Source of the DNA: Luteimonas fraxinea
GTDB taxonomy: Bacteria > Pseudomonadota > Gammaproteobacteria > Xanthomonadales > Xanthomonadaceae
NCBI RefSeq assembly: GCF_021233355.1
Contig: NZ_CP089507.1
Coordinates: 2,295,001-2,359,000 of the forward strand
Length of the DNA: 64,000 bases
Reading direction: 5' to 3'
Numbering within the stretch: position 1 is the stretch's first letter; every line of letters begins with the position of its first letter. Positions 19,765 through 28,792 of this stretch are shown one piece after another. The notes below the pieces were generated by a model. It had not been told where the DNA came from and did not search any database. It saw only the letters and a program-made list of their open reading frames with translations. The translations under genes and the position numbers were made by a program.

Positions 19765-19794
19765 GTGTGCCGCGGCCCTGTTGCCGCGGCACAC
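19765..19794 (+). terminator. Perfect 12-bp hairpin after the FMN-binding stress protein gene
   Basis: GTGTGCCGCGGC, loop CCTGTT, GCCGCGGCACAC. Very stable, 28 bp after the stop codon, but no T-tract follows. It may be a 3' stabiliser, a weak or Rho-aided terminator, or a protein site for the next gene at 19823. Confidence 0.5.
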
Positions 19795-19822
19795 TACGCC
19801 GCCCGATCTTCCGAGTCCTGTC

Positions 19823-20383
19823 ATGGCCGCGCACGAACACGAGTTCGATCCAGACGACAACTTCTCCTTCGGTGCGCCCGAGCGCGACGACGGCGAAGAC
19901 GAAGCCCATGACGGCGATCTTGAAGCGATCGCGTGGCAGTGGCTGCTGCGCATCAATCCCGGCGACGAGGACGCAGCTACCCAGCAGTTCCAGGCCTTCC
20001 GCGAAGCACTGGGCGACGATGACGTGCAGGATGCCGTGCAGGCCGCGCTCGAGTCGGCGACCGACTGGCGCGCGAGCTTCCGCGTACCCGAAGACGAGCG
20101 CGCGACCCTGATCGACGTCATCGATACGCTGGCCGAACGCTTCCGCGTCGAACTCGACTGGGGCGTCGAAGATCCGACCGACGACGTCGCACTGGGCAGC
20201 GCTTCGACCCACGCCCTGATCGACACCGCCTACGACCAGCTGCGCGTGGCCGGCTACACGCTATGGACCTGGGACACGGGCGACGACAGCGTCGCCGGCG
20301 TCATGGCGCCGCGCGACGACGACGAGGGCATGCGCGTCATCGGCAATGCACTCGGACTGGACGTGCGCCCCGGCGCGGGCTGA
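19823..20383 (+). CDS. Acidic hypothetical protein, DUF6630-like
   Basis: 186 aa from ATG 19823 (MAAHEHEFDPDDNFSF); the frame is open upstream only as a shadow of the previous gene. Very acidic N-terminus, then LEAIAWQWLLRINPGDED and a conserved-looking C-terminus (YTLWTWDTGDDSVAGVMAPR, ending LGLDVRPGAG), which recalls Xanthomonad DUF6630 proteins. No signal peptide or membrane segment. Function unknown; the family name is tentative and the coding call is good. Confidence 0.7.
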   Translation: MAAHEHEFDPDDNFSFGAPERDDGEDEAHDGDLEAIAWQWLLRINPGDEDAATQQFQAFREALGDDDVQDAVQAALESATDWRASFRVPEDERATLIDVIDTLAERFRVELDWGVEDPTDDVALGSASTHALIDTAYDQLRVAGYTLWTWDTGDDSVAGVMAPRDDDEGMRVIGNALGLDVRPGAG

Positions 20384-20469
20384 ACTTCTGGCTGAACGCG
20401 CGGCTTGAACACGCCGTTCGCGGAATCCCTGTTACGGTGCCGTCGTCCGTCACCGCATGGGAGGGTGCG

Positions 20470-20838
20470 ATGGACAGCCGAACCGTCTACACCACTTGGG
20501 GCTGCGCCTTGACGCTGGCCGCCGTGTGCATTGCGCCGGCCTGCGCGACGGGGCCGGATGCGAGCGCGAGTGCCGAGCCGCCGAGCGCGGTGCTCGACGC
20601 GGATCAGCGGGCCGCGTGGCTGCAGCCGATCAGCGCCGACCGCCCGATCGGCCGCATGTCGGCGCTGAAGACCGAATACCGCCGCATCCGCGAGCTGCGT
20701 CGCGAACAGATGCAGCCCGAGTACGAACGGCGTCTGGCGATGTCCGGCGAAGAGGCGGCCGAGGCCTGGCGCGAAGAGACGCTGAAGAACATCGCCCGGC
20801 GCGACCTGCGCGATCTGCGTGCGCGTCTGGAGCGCTGA
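20470..20838 (+). CDS. Small exported hypothetical protein
   Basis: 122 aa from ATG 20470 (MDSRTVYTTWGCALTLAAV), preceded by TGGGAGGGTGCG as a ribosome site. Hydrophobic N-terminal segment ending near APACATG gives a signal peptide or lipobox. The mature part is charged and helical (YRRIRELRREQMQPEYERRL, then EEAAEAWREETLKNIARRDL). No recognised domain. Likely periplasmic or lipid-anchored. Confidence 0.6.
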   Translation: MDSRTVYTTWGCALTLAAVCIAPACATGPDASASAEPPSAVLDADQRAAWLQPISADRPIGRMSALKTEYRRIRELRREQMQPEYERRLAMSGEEAAEAWREETLKNIARRDLRDLRARLER

Positions 20839-20884
20839 CCCGCTGCGGTCGCCCGGTCCGGGCGACATTTGAAAATCTGCACCG

Positions 20885-21964
20885 TCAGCGCTGGATATCC
20901 GGTGTCGCGTCTGTGGCACCCGATTGCGCGACCGCTTCGTTCGCATCCTCGAGATCTTCGGCATCGGGTTCGAGACCGGCGTCGTCATCGTTCTCGCCCG
21001 GCGACAGCGCGAGTTCGACCAGGATTGGGAAATGGTCCGAGCCGATATCCGGCAACCGCTGCATGCCGACCAACGTGAAGTGCTTGCTGTGGAACAGATG
21101 GTCCAGCGGCCAGCGCAGGCCCGGCAGTTTCGCGTGGAAAGTGTTGTACATGCCGCGGCCGATGCGCGGATCGAGCAGGCCGCTGAGCTTGCGGAACAGG
21201 CGCGTGGTGCGTGACCACGCCACGTCGTTCAGATCACCGGCGACGATCACCGGCAGCGTGGCGTCGTGCGCGGCGCGGCCGACGATGACCAGTTCCGCAT
21301 CGCGATCGACCGAGCTGTCGGCTTCGGTCGGGCTCGGCGGGCGTGGATGCAATGCGTGCAGGGCGACGCGACGGCCGCCGTCGAGTTCCAGCGTCGCGTG
21401 GATCGACGGGATGTCGTCTTCGACGAGATAGCGGACTTCCGCATCGTGCAGCGGCAGGCGCGAATAGACGTGCATGCCGTAGAGATTGTCGAGTGGGCAG
21501 CGCAGCACGTGCGGCAGCGCGTCGGTCAGTACATCGAGCCGTTCTTCCCACCAGGCATCGGTCTCGACCGCGATCAGTACGTCGGGCGTCTGCGCGCGCA
21601 CCACCGCGATCAGCGGATCGGCATTGCGGTTGGTGGTCAGCACGTTGCTGGCCATCAGCCGGATGCGCACGGGCGCATCGGCCGGCGCGTCTTCGACCTC
21701 GACGCGCGCCATGCGCGTGTACGGAATGATCCACCAGGCCTGCCACAGCATGCAGGCCGCATTGACGATGACGACCGCGATCGTCCAGGGATCGTCGATC
21801 GGATGGAACACGAGCTGCAGCACCAGGATCAGCGCCGACAGCAGCAACAGCGGCAGACGCGGGAAATCGAAGCCGCGGATCCACCACGCGCCGCTGCGGA
21901 TGGTCGGCATCAGAGTCGCAATGGCCAGCAGTGCGGTGACTGCGGCGAACGTGAGGGTCAGCAT
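20885..21964 (-). CDS. Membrane-anchored endonuclease/exonuclease/phosphatase (EEP) family protein
   Basis: 359 aa from ATG 21964 (MLTLTFAAVTALLAIA), with three N-terminal membrane helices (about 1-95) followed by an EEP domain. Motifs: LMASNVLTTNRNADPL (metal/N motif), VETDAWW (E), HALHPRPPSP, VIVAGDLNDVAWSR (GDLND) and DIGSDHFPILVEL (SDH). This is the full catalytic set of the DNase I-like phosphodiesterase superfamily. The arrangement matches YafD-like proteins. Substrate unknown. The acidic C-terminus (about 325-359) is low-complexity. Divergent from the symporter-like gene at 22133. Confidence 0.85.
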   Translation of the reverse strand: MLTLTFAAVTALLAIATLMPTIRSGAWWIRGFDFPRLPLLLLSALILVLQLVFHPIDDPWTIAVVIVNAACMLWQAWWIIPYTRMARVEVEDAPADAPVRIRLMASNVLTTNRNADPLIAVVRAQTPDVLIAVETDAWWEERLDVLTDALPHVLRCPLDNLYGMHVYSRLPLHDAEVRYLVEDDIPSIHATLELDGGRRVALHALHPRPPSPTEADSSVDRDAELVIVGRAAHDATLPVIVAGDLNDVAWSRTTRLFRKLSGLLDPRIGRGMYNTFHAKLPGLRWPLDHLFHSKHFTLVGMQRLPDIGSDHFPILVELALSPGENDDDAGLEPDAEDLEDANEAVAQSGATDATPDIQR

Positions 21965-22132
21965 CAGGCGTGGGGCGGCGGCGGGAGCCGCACTATGAAC
22001 ACGCGCGCGCTGCCATCGTGTGAACCCGGGACGCGGCGTTGCGGCGCGGTGGCTGGCCGTGCACGACGGCGGCTGCGACCATAGCGCGCCCGCCGCGCCA
22101 CAGCCGGTGGTATCCGCTGTCGGAGTTTTCGC

Positions 22133-23113
22133 ATGTCCCTGCGCTCGCGCATCGATCCTTTCACCCTGTTGCTGCTCGCCACCGTCGCGTTGGCGTCGCT
22201 GCTTCCGGTGCAAGGCCGCGCCGCAGCGGTGATGGACGTGGTGACGAACGTCGCGATTGCCGCGTTGTTCTTCCTGCATGGGGCGCGCCTGTCGCGCGCG
22301 GCGATCGTCGCCGGCGCGCTGCACTGGCGGCTGCATCTGACGATCCTTGCGTGCACGTTCGCGCTGTTTCCGCTGATCGGCCTGCTGGGCAAGCCGCTGT
22401 CGGGCTGGCTGCTGACGCCAGAGCTCTACATCGGCGTGCTGTTCCTGTGCGCGTTGCCGTCGACGGTGCAGTCGTCGATCGCATTCACTTCGATGGCCGG
22501 CGGCAATGTGCCGGCCGCGGTCTGCAGCGCATCGCTGTCGAGCCTGCTCGGTGTGGCGCTGACGCCGCTGCTGATGGCGCTGCTGGTCGGCAGCGCGGAA
22601 GGCGCGATGGCGCATCCGCTCACAGCGGTGGGCAAGATCATGCTGCTCCTGCTGCTGCCCTTCGTCGCCGGTCATCTGCTGCGGCCCGTCGTCGGCGGCT
22701 GGGTCGAACGCCGTCGCGCGGTGCTGCGCTGGACCGACCAGGGCACGATCCTGCTGGTGGTCTATACCGCCTTCAGCGCGTCGGTGATCGAAGGCCTGTG
22801 GCGCGAGACGCCGGTGTGGACGCTGGTCGCGGTGGCCGTGGTGTGCGCGCTGCTGCTGGGGATCGCGATGCCGCTGATCGTGTGGATCGCGAGGCGCCTG
22901 GGCTTCAACCGCGCCGACGAGATCGCGATCGTGTTCTGCGGCTCGAAGAAGAGCCTTGCCACCGGCCTGCCGATGGCCAAGGTCATGTTCGCCAGCGGCG
23001 GACTCGGGGCAATCGTGTTGCCGGTGATCCTCTATCACCAGATCCAGCTGATCGTCTGTGCGGTCGTCGCACGGCGCTACGCCGAAGGTACAGCGAAGGC
23101 TGCCGCGCGCTGA
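22133..23113 (+). CDS. Bile acid:sodium symporter family protein (YfeH-like)
   Basis: 326 aa, nine to ten hydrophobic helices. Family signatures are LPSTVQSSIAFTSMAGGNVP (about 109-128), which includes a sodium-site crossover region, and AIVFCGSKKSLATGLPM (about 264-280). These match the SBF-like/YfeH (PF13593) branch of the bile acid/Na+ symporter superfamily. Inner membrane, transport of an unknown organic anion inferred. Convergent with the aldo/keto reductase; a GC-rich hairpin lies between. Confidence 0.88.
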   Translation: MSLRSRIDPFTLLLLATVALASLLPVQGRAAAVMDVVTNVAIAALFFLHGARLSRAAIVAGALHWRLHLTILACTFALFPLIGLLGKPLSGWLLTPELYIGVLFLCALPSTVQSSIAFTSMAGGNVPAAVCSASLSSLLGVALTPLLMALLVGSAEGAMAHPLTAVGKIMLLLLLPFVAGHLLRPVVGGWVERRRAVLRWTDQGTILLVVYTAFSASVIEGLWRETPVWTLVAVAVVCALLLGIAMPLIVWIARRLGFNRADEIAIVFCGSKKSLATGLPMAKVMFASGGLGAIVLPVILYHQIQLIVCAVVARRYAEGTAKAAAR

Positions 23114-23131
23114 GTTGCCGTGGGTGAAACC

Positions 23132-23155
23132 GGACGCGCCCCAAGTGGCGCGCCC
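23132..23155. terminator. GC-rich hairpin between convergent symporter and aldo/keto reductase genes
   Basis: GGACGCGCC, CCAAGT loop, GGCGCGCCC, one mismatch. It is placed 18 bp after one stop and 16 bp before the other, so bidirectional termination is plausible. No T-tract on either side. Confidence 0.35.
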
Positions 23156-23171
23156 GGCTCGAACACCGCAC

Positions 23172-24167
23172 TCAGCGGTTCAACGCGCCCATGCCCGCTG
23201 CGGGATAGCGCGTACCGGACGCTGCATCCGGCGGGAAGATCGCATCGATGCGCGCCAGATCGTCCTCGGTCAGATGGACGTCGAGCGCGGCGATGTTCTC
23301 GTCGAGGAAGCCGATGCGCTTGGTGCCCGGAATCGGCACCAGATCGTCGCCCTGCGACAGCACCCACGCGAGTGCGAGCTGGCCCGGGGTGACGCCGTAG
23401 TCCTGCGCGATCGCCTGCACCGATTCGACCAGCGCGAGATTGCGGTCGAAGTTCTCGCCCTGGAAGCGGGGCGAATGGCGGCGGTAATCGTCCTCGTCGA
23501 AATCCTCGATGTTGCGGATCGTGCCGGTCAGGAACCCGCGGCCCAGCGGCGAATACGGCACGAAGCCGACACCGAGTTCGCGACACGCGGTCAGCGTGCC
23601 GTTGGTCTCGGGATCGCGCGACCACAGCGAGTACTCGCTCTGCAGCGCTGCGATCGTGTGCACTTTGGCCGCGCGCCGCAATGTGTCGGCCGAGGCTTCA
23701 GACAGACCCAGATGCCGCACCTTGCCCTGTTCGACCAGCCGCGCCATCGCGCCGACGGTGTCCTCGATCGGCACTTCGGGATCCACGCGGTGCTGGTAGT
23801 ACAGATCGATCGTCTCGATGTTGAGCCGCTTCAGGCTGGCCTCGCAGGCCTGCTGCACGTACTCGGGGCGGCCGTTGATGCCGCGCGAATGCGGATCGGA
23901 CGGATCGAGCTGGATACCGAACTTGGTCGCGATGAACACGTCATCGCGGCGGCCGTCGATGGCGCGGCCGACCAGCGTTTCATTGGTGTGCGGGCCGTAC
24001 ATGTCGGCGGTGTCGAGCAGGGTGATGCCCTGGTCCAGCGCGTGCTTGATGACGGCGATCGCGTCGGCATCGCTGCCCCGGCCGCCGTAGAACGCGCTCA
24101 TGCCCATGCAGCCGAGTCCGATTGCGGAGACGGTGGGGCCGCCGAGGCCGAGGGTGCGGGTCTTCAT
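23172..24167 (-). CDS. Aldo/keto reductase
   Basis: 331 aa TIM-barrel NADPH-dependent oxidoreductase from ATG 24167 ([16 protein letters not shown]). Catalytic tetrad visible: D52 and Y57 ([10 protein letters not shown]), K82 (IATKFG), H126 (LYYQHRVDP). Cofactor-binding region near the end: [15 protein letters not shown]. Closest to the AKR13/YajO-like group acting on aldehydes and small ketones; physiological substrate unknown. The upstream open frame to 24455 is not part of it. The MscS-type gene on the same strand ends 28 bp upstream. Confidence 0.92.
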   Translation of the reverse strand: MKTRTLGLGGPTVSAIGLGCMGMSAFYGGRGSDADAIAVIKHALDQGITLLDTADMYGPHTNETLVGRAIDGRRDDVFIATKFGIQLDPSDPHSRGINGRPEYVQQACEASLKRLNIETIDLYYQHRVDPEVPIEDTVGAMARLVEQGKVRHLGLSEASADTLRRAAKVHTIAALQSEYSLWSRDPETNGTLTACRELGVGFVPYSPLGRGFLTGTIRNIEDFDEDDYRRHSPRFQGENFDRNLALVESVQAIAQDYGVTPGQLALAWVLSQGDDLVPIPGTKRIGFLDENIAALDVHLTEDDLARIDAIFPPDAASGTRYPAAGMGALNR

Positions 24168-24195
24168 CGCGGTACTCCGTCGTGAATGCGAAGGC

Positions 24196-25374
24196 TCACT
24201 GTGCCGGTCGGGATGGCAAGCCGGTGTCGAGGTCCGGTTCGGCCCGTGTCCCCATGGCGGTTTCGGCGCCCGGCGACTGCGTGCTGGCATGGGCCACGGG
24301 CGCGACCGCATGCGTGGCGGCGCGGCGTGCATCGCCGTCGGTGACCTCGTTGCGCACGCGCGGCAGCGCCTGCGGGTGATGGGCGTCGAGGAAGGCCAGC
24401 ATGCCTTCGCGCACGGCGCAGCGCAGGTCGAACAGCTCGCCGGAATTGCGCGCACTGACCAGCAGCCGCACCTCGATGGTGTGTTTGTCGGTCTCGGTGA
24501 TCTGGGTCACGCAGACACGGCGGTCCCAACGCGGATCGGCCTCGCAGATCCGTTGCAGTTCGTCGCGAATCTGGGGAATCGGCGCGCGGTGGTCGAGCCA
24601 CAGGAACACCGTGCCCAGCAGCTGAGCGCTGGTGCGCGTCCAGTTCTGGAACGGATTGGAAATGAACCACTGCAACGGCACGACGAGGCGACGTTCGTCC
24701 CAGATGCGCACGACGACATAGGTCGACGTGATCTCCTCGATGCGACCCCATTCGCCCTCGACGATCACCACGTCGTCGAGCCGGATCGGCTGCGCCAGCG
24801 CGATCTGTAGACCGGCGATCAGATTGCCGAACACCGGCTGCGCGGCGACGCCGGCGATCAGGCCGATGATGCCGGCCGACGCCAGCAGGCCCGCGCCGAC
24901 CTGTCGCACCTGCGGGAAGGTCATCAGCGCCAGCGCCACGCCGACCAGCACCACGCCGGCCTGGATCACGCGACTGATCACCCGTGCCTGGGTCTGCACG
25001 CGACGCGCGGCGAGGTTGTCTTCCACGTCGACCGGATGCTCGAGCAGGATGCGTTCCTCGACCGCGCCGACCGTGCGCGCGACCAGCCAGGTCAGGCACA
25101 ACATGCCGCCGATCGCGATCCAGTGCCGCAGCTGGCCGAGCAGGTCCGGATCGATCGGTGTGGCATTGAGTGCCAGTGACAGGAACAGCAGCGGCAGGCC
25201 GACCGCAGCAGGCACCGCAACGACATAAGCGATACGCGCACGCATGCGTTCCTGTGCGCGGCGACCGGCGGCGCGGGCGAGTGCACGCAGACTCCAGTGC
25301 ACGACGACGCCGAGGATCAACGCAACCAGAAGGGGCCACGCGATGGCGGCGAGATGGGTCCATTCGGAGGACAT
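24196..25374 (-). CDS. Mechanosensitive ion channel family protein (MscS-like)
   Basis: 392 aa from ATG 25374 ([16 protein letters not shown]); a start at 25446 would add 24 residues before the first helix. Four to five membrane helices; the pore-lining segment is [20 protein letters not shown] (about 183-202), rich in Gly/Ala as in MscS TM3. Then the beta-domain with [20 protein letters not shown] and [16 protein letters not shown]. The C-terminal tail (about 350-392) is Ala/Thr/Pro-rich. Releases ions under membrane tension in the inner membrane. Probably transcribed together with the aldo/keto reductase. Confidence 0.9.
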   Translation of the reverse strand: MSSEWTHLAAIAWPLLVALILGVVVHWSLRALARAAGRRAQERMRARIAYVVAVPAAVGLPLLFLSLALNATPIDPDLLGQLRHWIAIGGMLCLTWLVARTVGAVEERILLEHPVDVEDNLAARRVQTQARVISRVIQAGVVLVGVALALMTFPQVRQVGAGLLASAGIIGLIAGVAAQPVFGNLIAGLQIALAQPIRLDDVVIVEGEWGRIEEITSTYVVVRIWDERRLVVPLQWFISNPFQNWTRTSAQLLGTVFLWLDHRAPIPQIRDELQRICEADPRWDRRVCVTQITETDKHTIEVRLLVSARNSGELFDLRCAVREGMLAFLDAHHPQALPRVRNEVTDGDARRAATHAVAPVAHASTQSPGAETAMGTRAEPDLDTGLPSRPAQ

Positions 25375-25511
25375 GGCGGTCTCGTCGACGGCGGGCCAGT
25401 GTGCGGCGACGCGGGTCCACACACCGTTAATCCACCGCGGAACCACAGGCGTGTACGGCCGACGGTTTGCATCGCAAGGTCGCGAAGGCGCGGGCTACGG
25501 CAGCGGCTGGA

Positions 25512-25598
25512 TCAGCGCAGCCACGCAGCGGCGAGTGCGATGAGCACCAGCACGGCGGCGGCGATCGCGCCGGCCCGGCGCAGATGTCGATGCATCAT
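25512..25598 (-). CDS. Putative small single-pass membrane peptide
   Basis: 28-codon ORF: two Met codons, a basic start (HRHLRRAG) and one hydrophobic helix (AIAAAVLVLIALAAAW). It starts 22 bp after the flavocytochrome gene and GGAG lies about 12 bases before the ATG, so it could be the last gene of that operon. Too short for family assignment; it could also be chance hydrophobic sequence. Confidence 0.35.
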   Translation of the reverse strand: MMHRHLRRAGAIAAAVLVLIALAAAWLR

Positions 25599-25620
25599 CG
25601 GGTGGCGTCTCCGTGTGCGC

Positions 25621-26940
25621 TCATACGAGGTTGAAGCGTTCCGAATACAGCCGGTCCGACGGCACACCACGCGCGACGAGCTCGGGTTCGACCGCATTCG
25701 CCAGCGCATCCGGGCCGCAGACATAGACCGGCAACGCGGCCAGATGCGCCGGCAGCCGACGATCGATGAGATCACCGTCGACATGTCCGGTCTCGCCGTC
25801 CCAGTCGTCGGGCGCGTGTTCGAGGACGTGGATCACGGTCAGTGGCAAGTCTTCCGCGAGCGCGGCAAGTTCGTCGCGATACAGCACGTCGTCCCAGTCC
25901 AGGTTGCCATAGACGAGCCACAGCGGCGCGGTCGCGCCGCGATCGCGCGCAGTGCGCAGCATGCTGAGGATCGGGGTGATGCCAACGCCGCCGGCAATGA
26001 ACACCGCACCGTCCGGACACTGCGCCGGCAGGTAGACGAATTCGCCGTACGGGCCTTCGACGAAGGCGCGCATACCCGGCGACAACGTGCCCACGCGTTC
26101 CGTGAAGTCGCCCAGCGGTTTGATCGTGAATTCCAGCGACGCGTCATCAGCGCTGGAGCTGATCGAGAACGGATGCTGCTGCAGCCGCCACGGCGTGTCG
26201 CCAATCGTGATCCATGCGTACTGGCCGGGGCGGAAATCGAGCCCGGCGTGACCGGCCGGCAACAGACGCAGCATGTGGCTGCCATCGCGCGCGGTGTCGA
26301 CCGACTGCACGGTCCACGGCCGTCGTGAGAGACGGCGCGGTCGCAGTACGCGGTTCTCGAGTACCGCATAGATCGACGCACCGACGGCCAGCACCAGCGC
26401 GGCCTTCTTCCACAGCGGCGCGGTGTAGTGACCGACCATCAGCGCATGGCCGAGGCCGATCGCGACGACCGCCAGCGCGAGCACGCCATGCAATGCGCGC
26501 CAGTGCTCGTACTGCAGGCCGAATGACAGTCGCCACAGGGATGTCATCGCCAGCCACGTCACCGCGAGCAGCGCGCTCCACAACGACGTCGCGCGCAGCC
26601 AGTCTTCGCGTGGATCCAGATATTCGAGAAACCGCCCATCACCCAGAAACATCGTCAGCGGATGCGCCAGTACCAGTCCCCAGCCGAGTAGTCCGGTCTG
26701 GCGGTGGAACTGCAGCACATCGTCCTGGCCGAGTCCTTTTGCGAACCAGCGCTGGCGGCCCGAGGTCAGCGCCTGCGCCGACAGCACCCCAAGCCCGAGT
26801 AGCCCGAGCATCGCGCCGGTCTCGACGATGCGGTCGCGCGCCGCGGGCGGATTGCCGCTCAATGCGATCGTCATTGGCAGCAATGCAAGCGCCATCCACG
26901 CGAGCAGCCACAGCAGCAGGCGGCGCCATCGGGTGTTCAT
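25621..26940 (-). CDS. Ferric reductase-like / NOX-type membrane flavocytochrome
   Basis: 439 aa from ATG 26940 (MNTRWRRLLLWLLAW). N-terminal ferric-reductase transmembrane domain (about 1-210) with paired heme histidines in FHRQTG/LAHPLTM and WRALHG/GLGHALMVGH. Then an FAD-binding domain (FRPGQYAWITIG and QQHPFSISSSA, about 240-265) and an NAD(P)-binding domain (FIAGGVGITPILSMLR, about 325; VYVCGPDALANAV near the end). It moves electrons from NAD(P)H across the inner membrane to heme and an outside acceptor such as Fe3+ or O2. Its ATG overlaps the stop of ctaG by 4 bp (26937-26940), so the two are co-translated. Confidence 0.88.
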   Translation of the reverse strand: MNTRWRRLLLWLLAWMALALLPMTIALSGNPPAARDRIVETGAMLGLLGLGVLSAQALTSGRQRWFAKGLGQDDVLQFHRQTGLLGWGLVLAHPLTMFLGDGRFLEYLDPREDWLRATSLWSALLAVTWLAMTSLWRLSFGLQYEHWRALHGVLALAVVAIGLGHALMVGHYTAPLWKKAALVLAVGASIYAVLENRVLRPRRLSRRPWTVQSVDTARDGSHMLRLLPAGHAGLDFRPGQYAWITIGDTPWRLQQHPFSISSSADDASLEFTIKPLGDFTERVGTLSPGMRAFVEGPYGEFVYLPAQCPDGAVFIAGGVGITPILSMLRTARDRGATAPLWLVYGNLDWDDVLYRDELAALAEDLPLTVIHVLEHAPDDWDGETGHVDGDLIDRRLPAHLAALPVYVCGPDALANAVEPELVARGVPSDRLYSERFNLV

Positions 26941-27854
26941 GCCGACGGCCCATCGGCGGCACTGCGTTGCACGCTGCGCAGGAGGGCGACGACCAGGCAC
27001 ATGCCGACGACCAGATAGGGCAGTCCGCTCGGCACCCACATCAGCAGGCCGGCGAGCTGCTGGTCGCCCAGCGCATCGAGACCGGCGAGCAGGGCGCGAT
27101 CGGTGTAGGCCGGATACAGCAGACGCGGCGAGAACGTCAGCAGCGCGCCCAGGAACCCCATCAGCATCATCGCGGTGACCAGCGAGACGAGTGCGCCGGT
27201 CGCGCCGCCGTCGCGGGTGCGTAGCCGATACAGCACCGCGCTCCAGAACCACAGGCCGGCGAGCAGCACGCTGGCGAGCATCGTGCGATGCAACGGTTCG
27301 CTGGCCAGCGTGGCCGAGGTCGCCGCGGGCAGATGCCACAGCCACATCGTGCCGACATGCACGAGCGTCGCGGCGCCGAGCTGTGCATGCGCCAATCTGC
27401 CGACCGGGCCAAGCACGCGTGCAAGGCGTGACGCAACCGCCCTCGGCAACGCATGGGCCGCGACCGCACCGGGCCGTGCGATCAACAGCAGCGGCGGCGC
27501 CCATGCGAGCAGCGTCATGTGCTGCGCGACATGGGCCGACAGTGCGTAGGCCGCGAACGTGTCCAGAGGCCACACCAGTGCGAAACCCAGCGCCAGCAGG
27601 CCGGCCGCGAAGGCGAGCGGGCCGTGCCATCCACCTGAAATGCCCGTGCCCGCAGGTGCGCGGCGCATGCGCACCACGCCTGCGGTGTACACGATTGCAG
27701 CCGCCGCCAGCGGCAGCAGCGTCCACAGTGACAGCGTCCACGCATAGCCCAGCGGCGGCGGTGGACCTTCCGGCATCGCCGCGTCGGCCGTCGATGCGAC
27801 CAGCAGGAGCGCCAGACCGGCGGCGGCCGGGACTAGGGAGGTGACACGCGACAT
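26937..27854 (-). CDS. ctaG: Cytochrome c oxidase assembly protein, caa3-type CtaG
   Basis: 305 aa from ATG 27854 (MSRVTSLVPAAAG), with a leader-like first helix followed by a seven-helix CtaG domain. Characteristic segments are LSAHVAQHMTLLAWAPPLLL and HVGTMWLWHLPA with conserved histidines, and YTDRALLAGLDALGDQQLAGLLMWVP. Proteins of this family help CuA/CuB assembly of caa3-type oxidases and differ from the unrelated Cox11-type CtaG. Directly followed, with 4-bp overlap, by the flavocytochrome gene. The oxidase operon itself lies 1.7 kb away on the same strand. Confidence 0.87.
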   Translation of the reverse strand: MSRVTSLVPAAAGLALLLVASTADAAMPEGPPPPLGYAWTLSLWTLLPLAAAAIVYTAGVVRMRRAPAGTGISGGWHGPLAFAAGLLALGFALVWPLDTFAAYALSAHVAQHMTLLAWAPPLLLIARPGAVAAHALPRAVASRLARVLGPVGRLAHAQLGAATLVHVGTMWLWHLPAATSATLASEPLHRTMLASVLLAGLWFWSAVLYRLRTRDGGATGALVSLVTAMMLMGFLGALLTFSPRLLYPAYTDRALLAGLDALGDQQLAGLLMWVPSGLPYLVVGMCLVVALLRSVQRSAADGPSA

Positions 27855-27967
27855 GCGACCGACCCTAGCAGCCGACAGCTGGACACTGCGTCGAGGTGCA
27901 CGCGACGCCACACGGACTTGATGCGCCTGCGCGTAGGCTGCGCGATTCGACGATTCGTGGAGCGCCG

Positions 27968-28468
27968 GTGTACTTCTGGCTCAAGGTCCTGCACATCCTG
28001 GCGATGACGGTCTGGTTCACCGGCCTGTTCTTCCTGCCACGCCTGTTCGTCGCCCGGCACCGCCGCGAGATCGATTCCGATCCCGCGTACTGGAATCCGG
28101 TCACCAACACGCTGTTCTTCCGGATCATGACGCCGGCCGCGCTGCTGACGATCACGTTCGGCGGCATCCTGATCGCCTGGAATCCCAGCGGCGCGTGGCT
28201 GGTGCTCAAGCTCGTCGTCGTCGCGGCGGCGGTGCTGTTGCATCTGTACATGGGCCTGCTGCTCTACGAGCTGGGCCACGATCGGTGCCGGCATGGGCCG
28301 ACGTTCTTCCGCGTGATCGGATGGATTCCGTTGGTGTTGCTGCTGCTGATCGCCGGATTGACGGGCGCGAAGCCGCAGACGCTTGGCGATCTGCCGGCGC
28401 CGCCGTCACGATCTGTCGATGTGGAGGATGTGGTGCCCGGGCTCGAGGATGAGGCCGCGAGGCCGTAG
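27968..28468 (+). CDS. HemJ/CopD-like four-helix membrane protein
   Basis: 166 aa from GTG 27968 (VYFWLKVLHILAMTVWFTG), preceded by GTGGAGCGCC as ribosome site. KVLHILAMTVWFTGLFFLPRL closely resembles the start of HemJ (UPF0093) protoporphyrinogen oxidase and the CopD superfamily, with a conserved His in helix 1. Four hydrophobic helices, then an unusual acidic tail. HemJ is usually about 140-150 aa, so either HemJ or a CopD-family relative fits; I leave the symbol blank. Divergent from ctaG. A heme-synthesis role beside an oxidase cluster would make sense but is not proven. Confidence 0.78.
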   Translation: MYFWLKVLHILAMTVWFTGLFFLPRLFVARHRREIDSDPAYWNPVTNTLFFRIMTPAALLTITFGGILIAWNPSGAWLVLKLVVVAAAVLLHLYMGLLLYELGHDRCRHGPTFFRVIGWIPLVLLLLIAGLTGAKPQTLGDLPAPPSRSVDVEDVVPGLEDEAARP

Positions 28469-28541
28469 CGCTTTGCTCTGCTCTTGATTCGCTCTGGCAC
28501 TTCCCTGAAACGTGACGCGTCGAATAGCTGCTTACCCAGAG

Positions 28542-28696
28542 GGCGCCGCCCATGGAAGGGCGGCGTTTTCCGACCGAGGCAGGATGCCGAGTCGGAAAAT
28601 CCCGGTGCGCTAAAAGCCGCGGGCTTCGGACGTGTCGGGGAGACGTTTTTCTTTGGTTCCGTTTCTTTTGGCGTCAACCAAAAGAAATGAACTCGG
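28542..28696 (+). repeat. Inverted element, left copy
   Basis: Contains three hairpins in order: CGCCGCCC/GGGCGGCG (about 28546-28567) followed by TTTT; TTTTCCGAC/GTCGGAAAA (28569-28601); and TTTCTTTTGG/CCAAAAGAAA (28664-28689), preceded by TTCTTTGGTTCCG. The reverse complement of the same order is found at 28793-28947 with scattered differences. Confidence 0.85.
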
Positions 28697-28792
28697 CCGC
28701 GGCAGCGGACGAAAGCGGTTGACGTTGTTGTTCGCTTCTCCGCGTGCGGCGGCGAGCAAGATCAAACGCTTCCACTCGCCTTGCGGCGAGCG

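Noticed and set aside
21965-23038. Extension of the EEP phosphatase frame to 23038
   Set aside because: It is a His/Gln/Arg-rich antisense reading of the symporter gene; the membrane helices and EEP domain begin at 21964.
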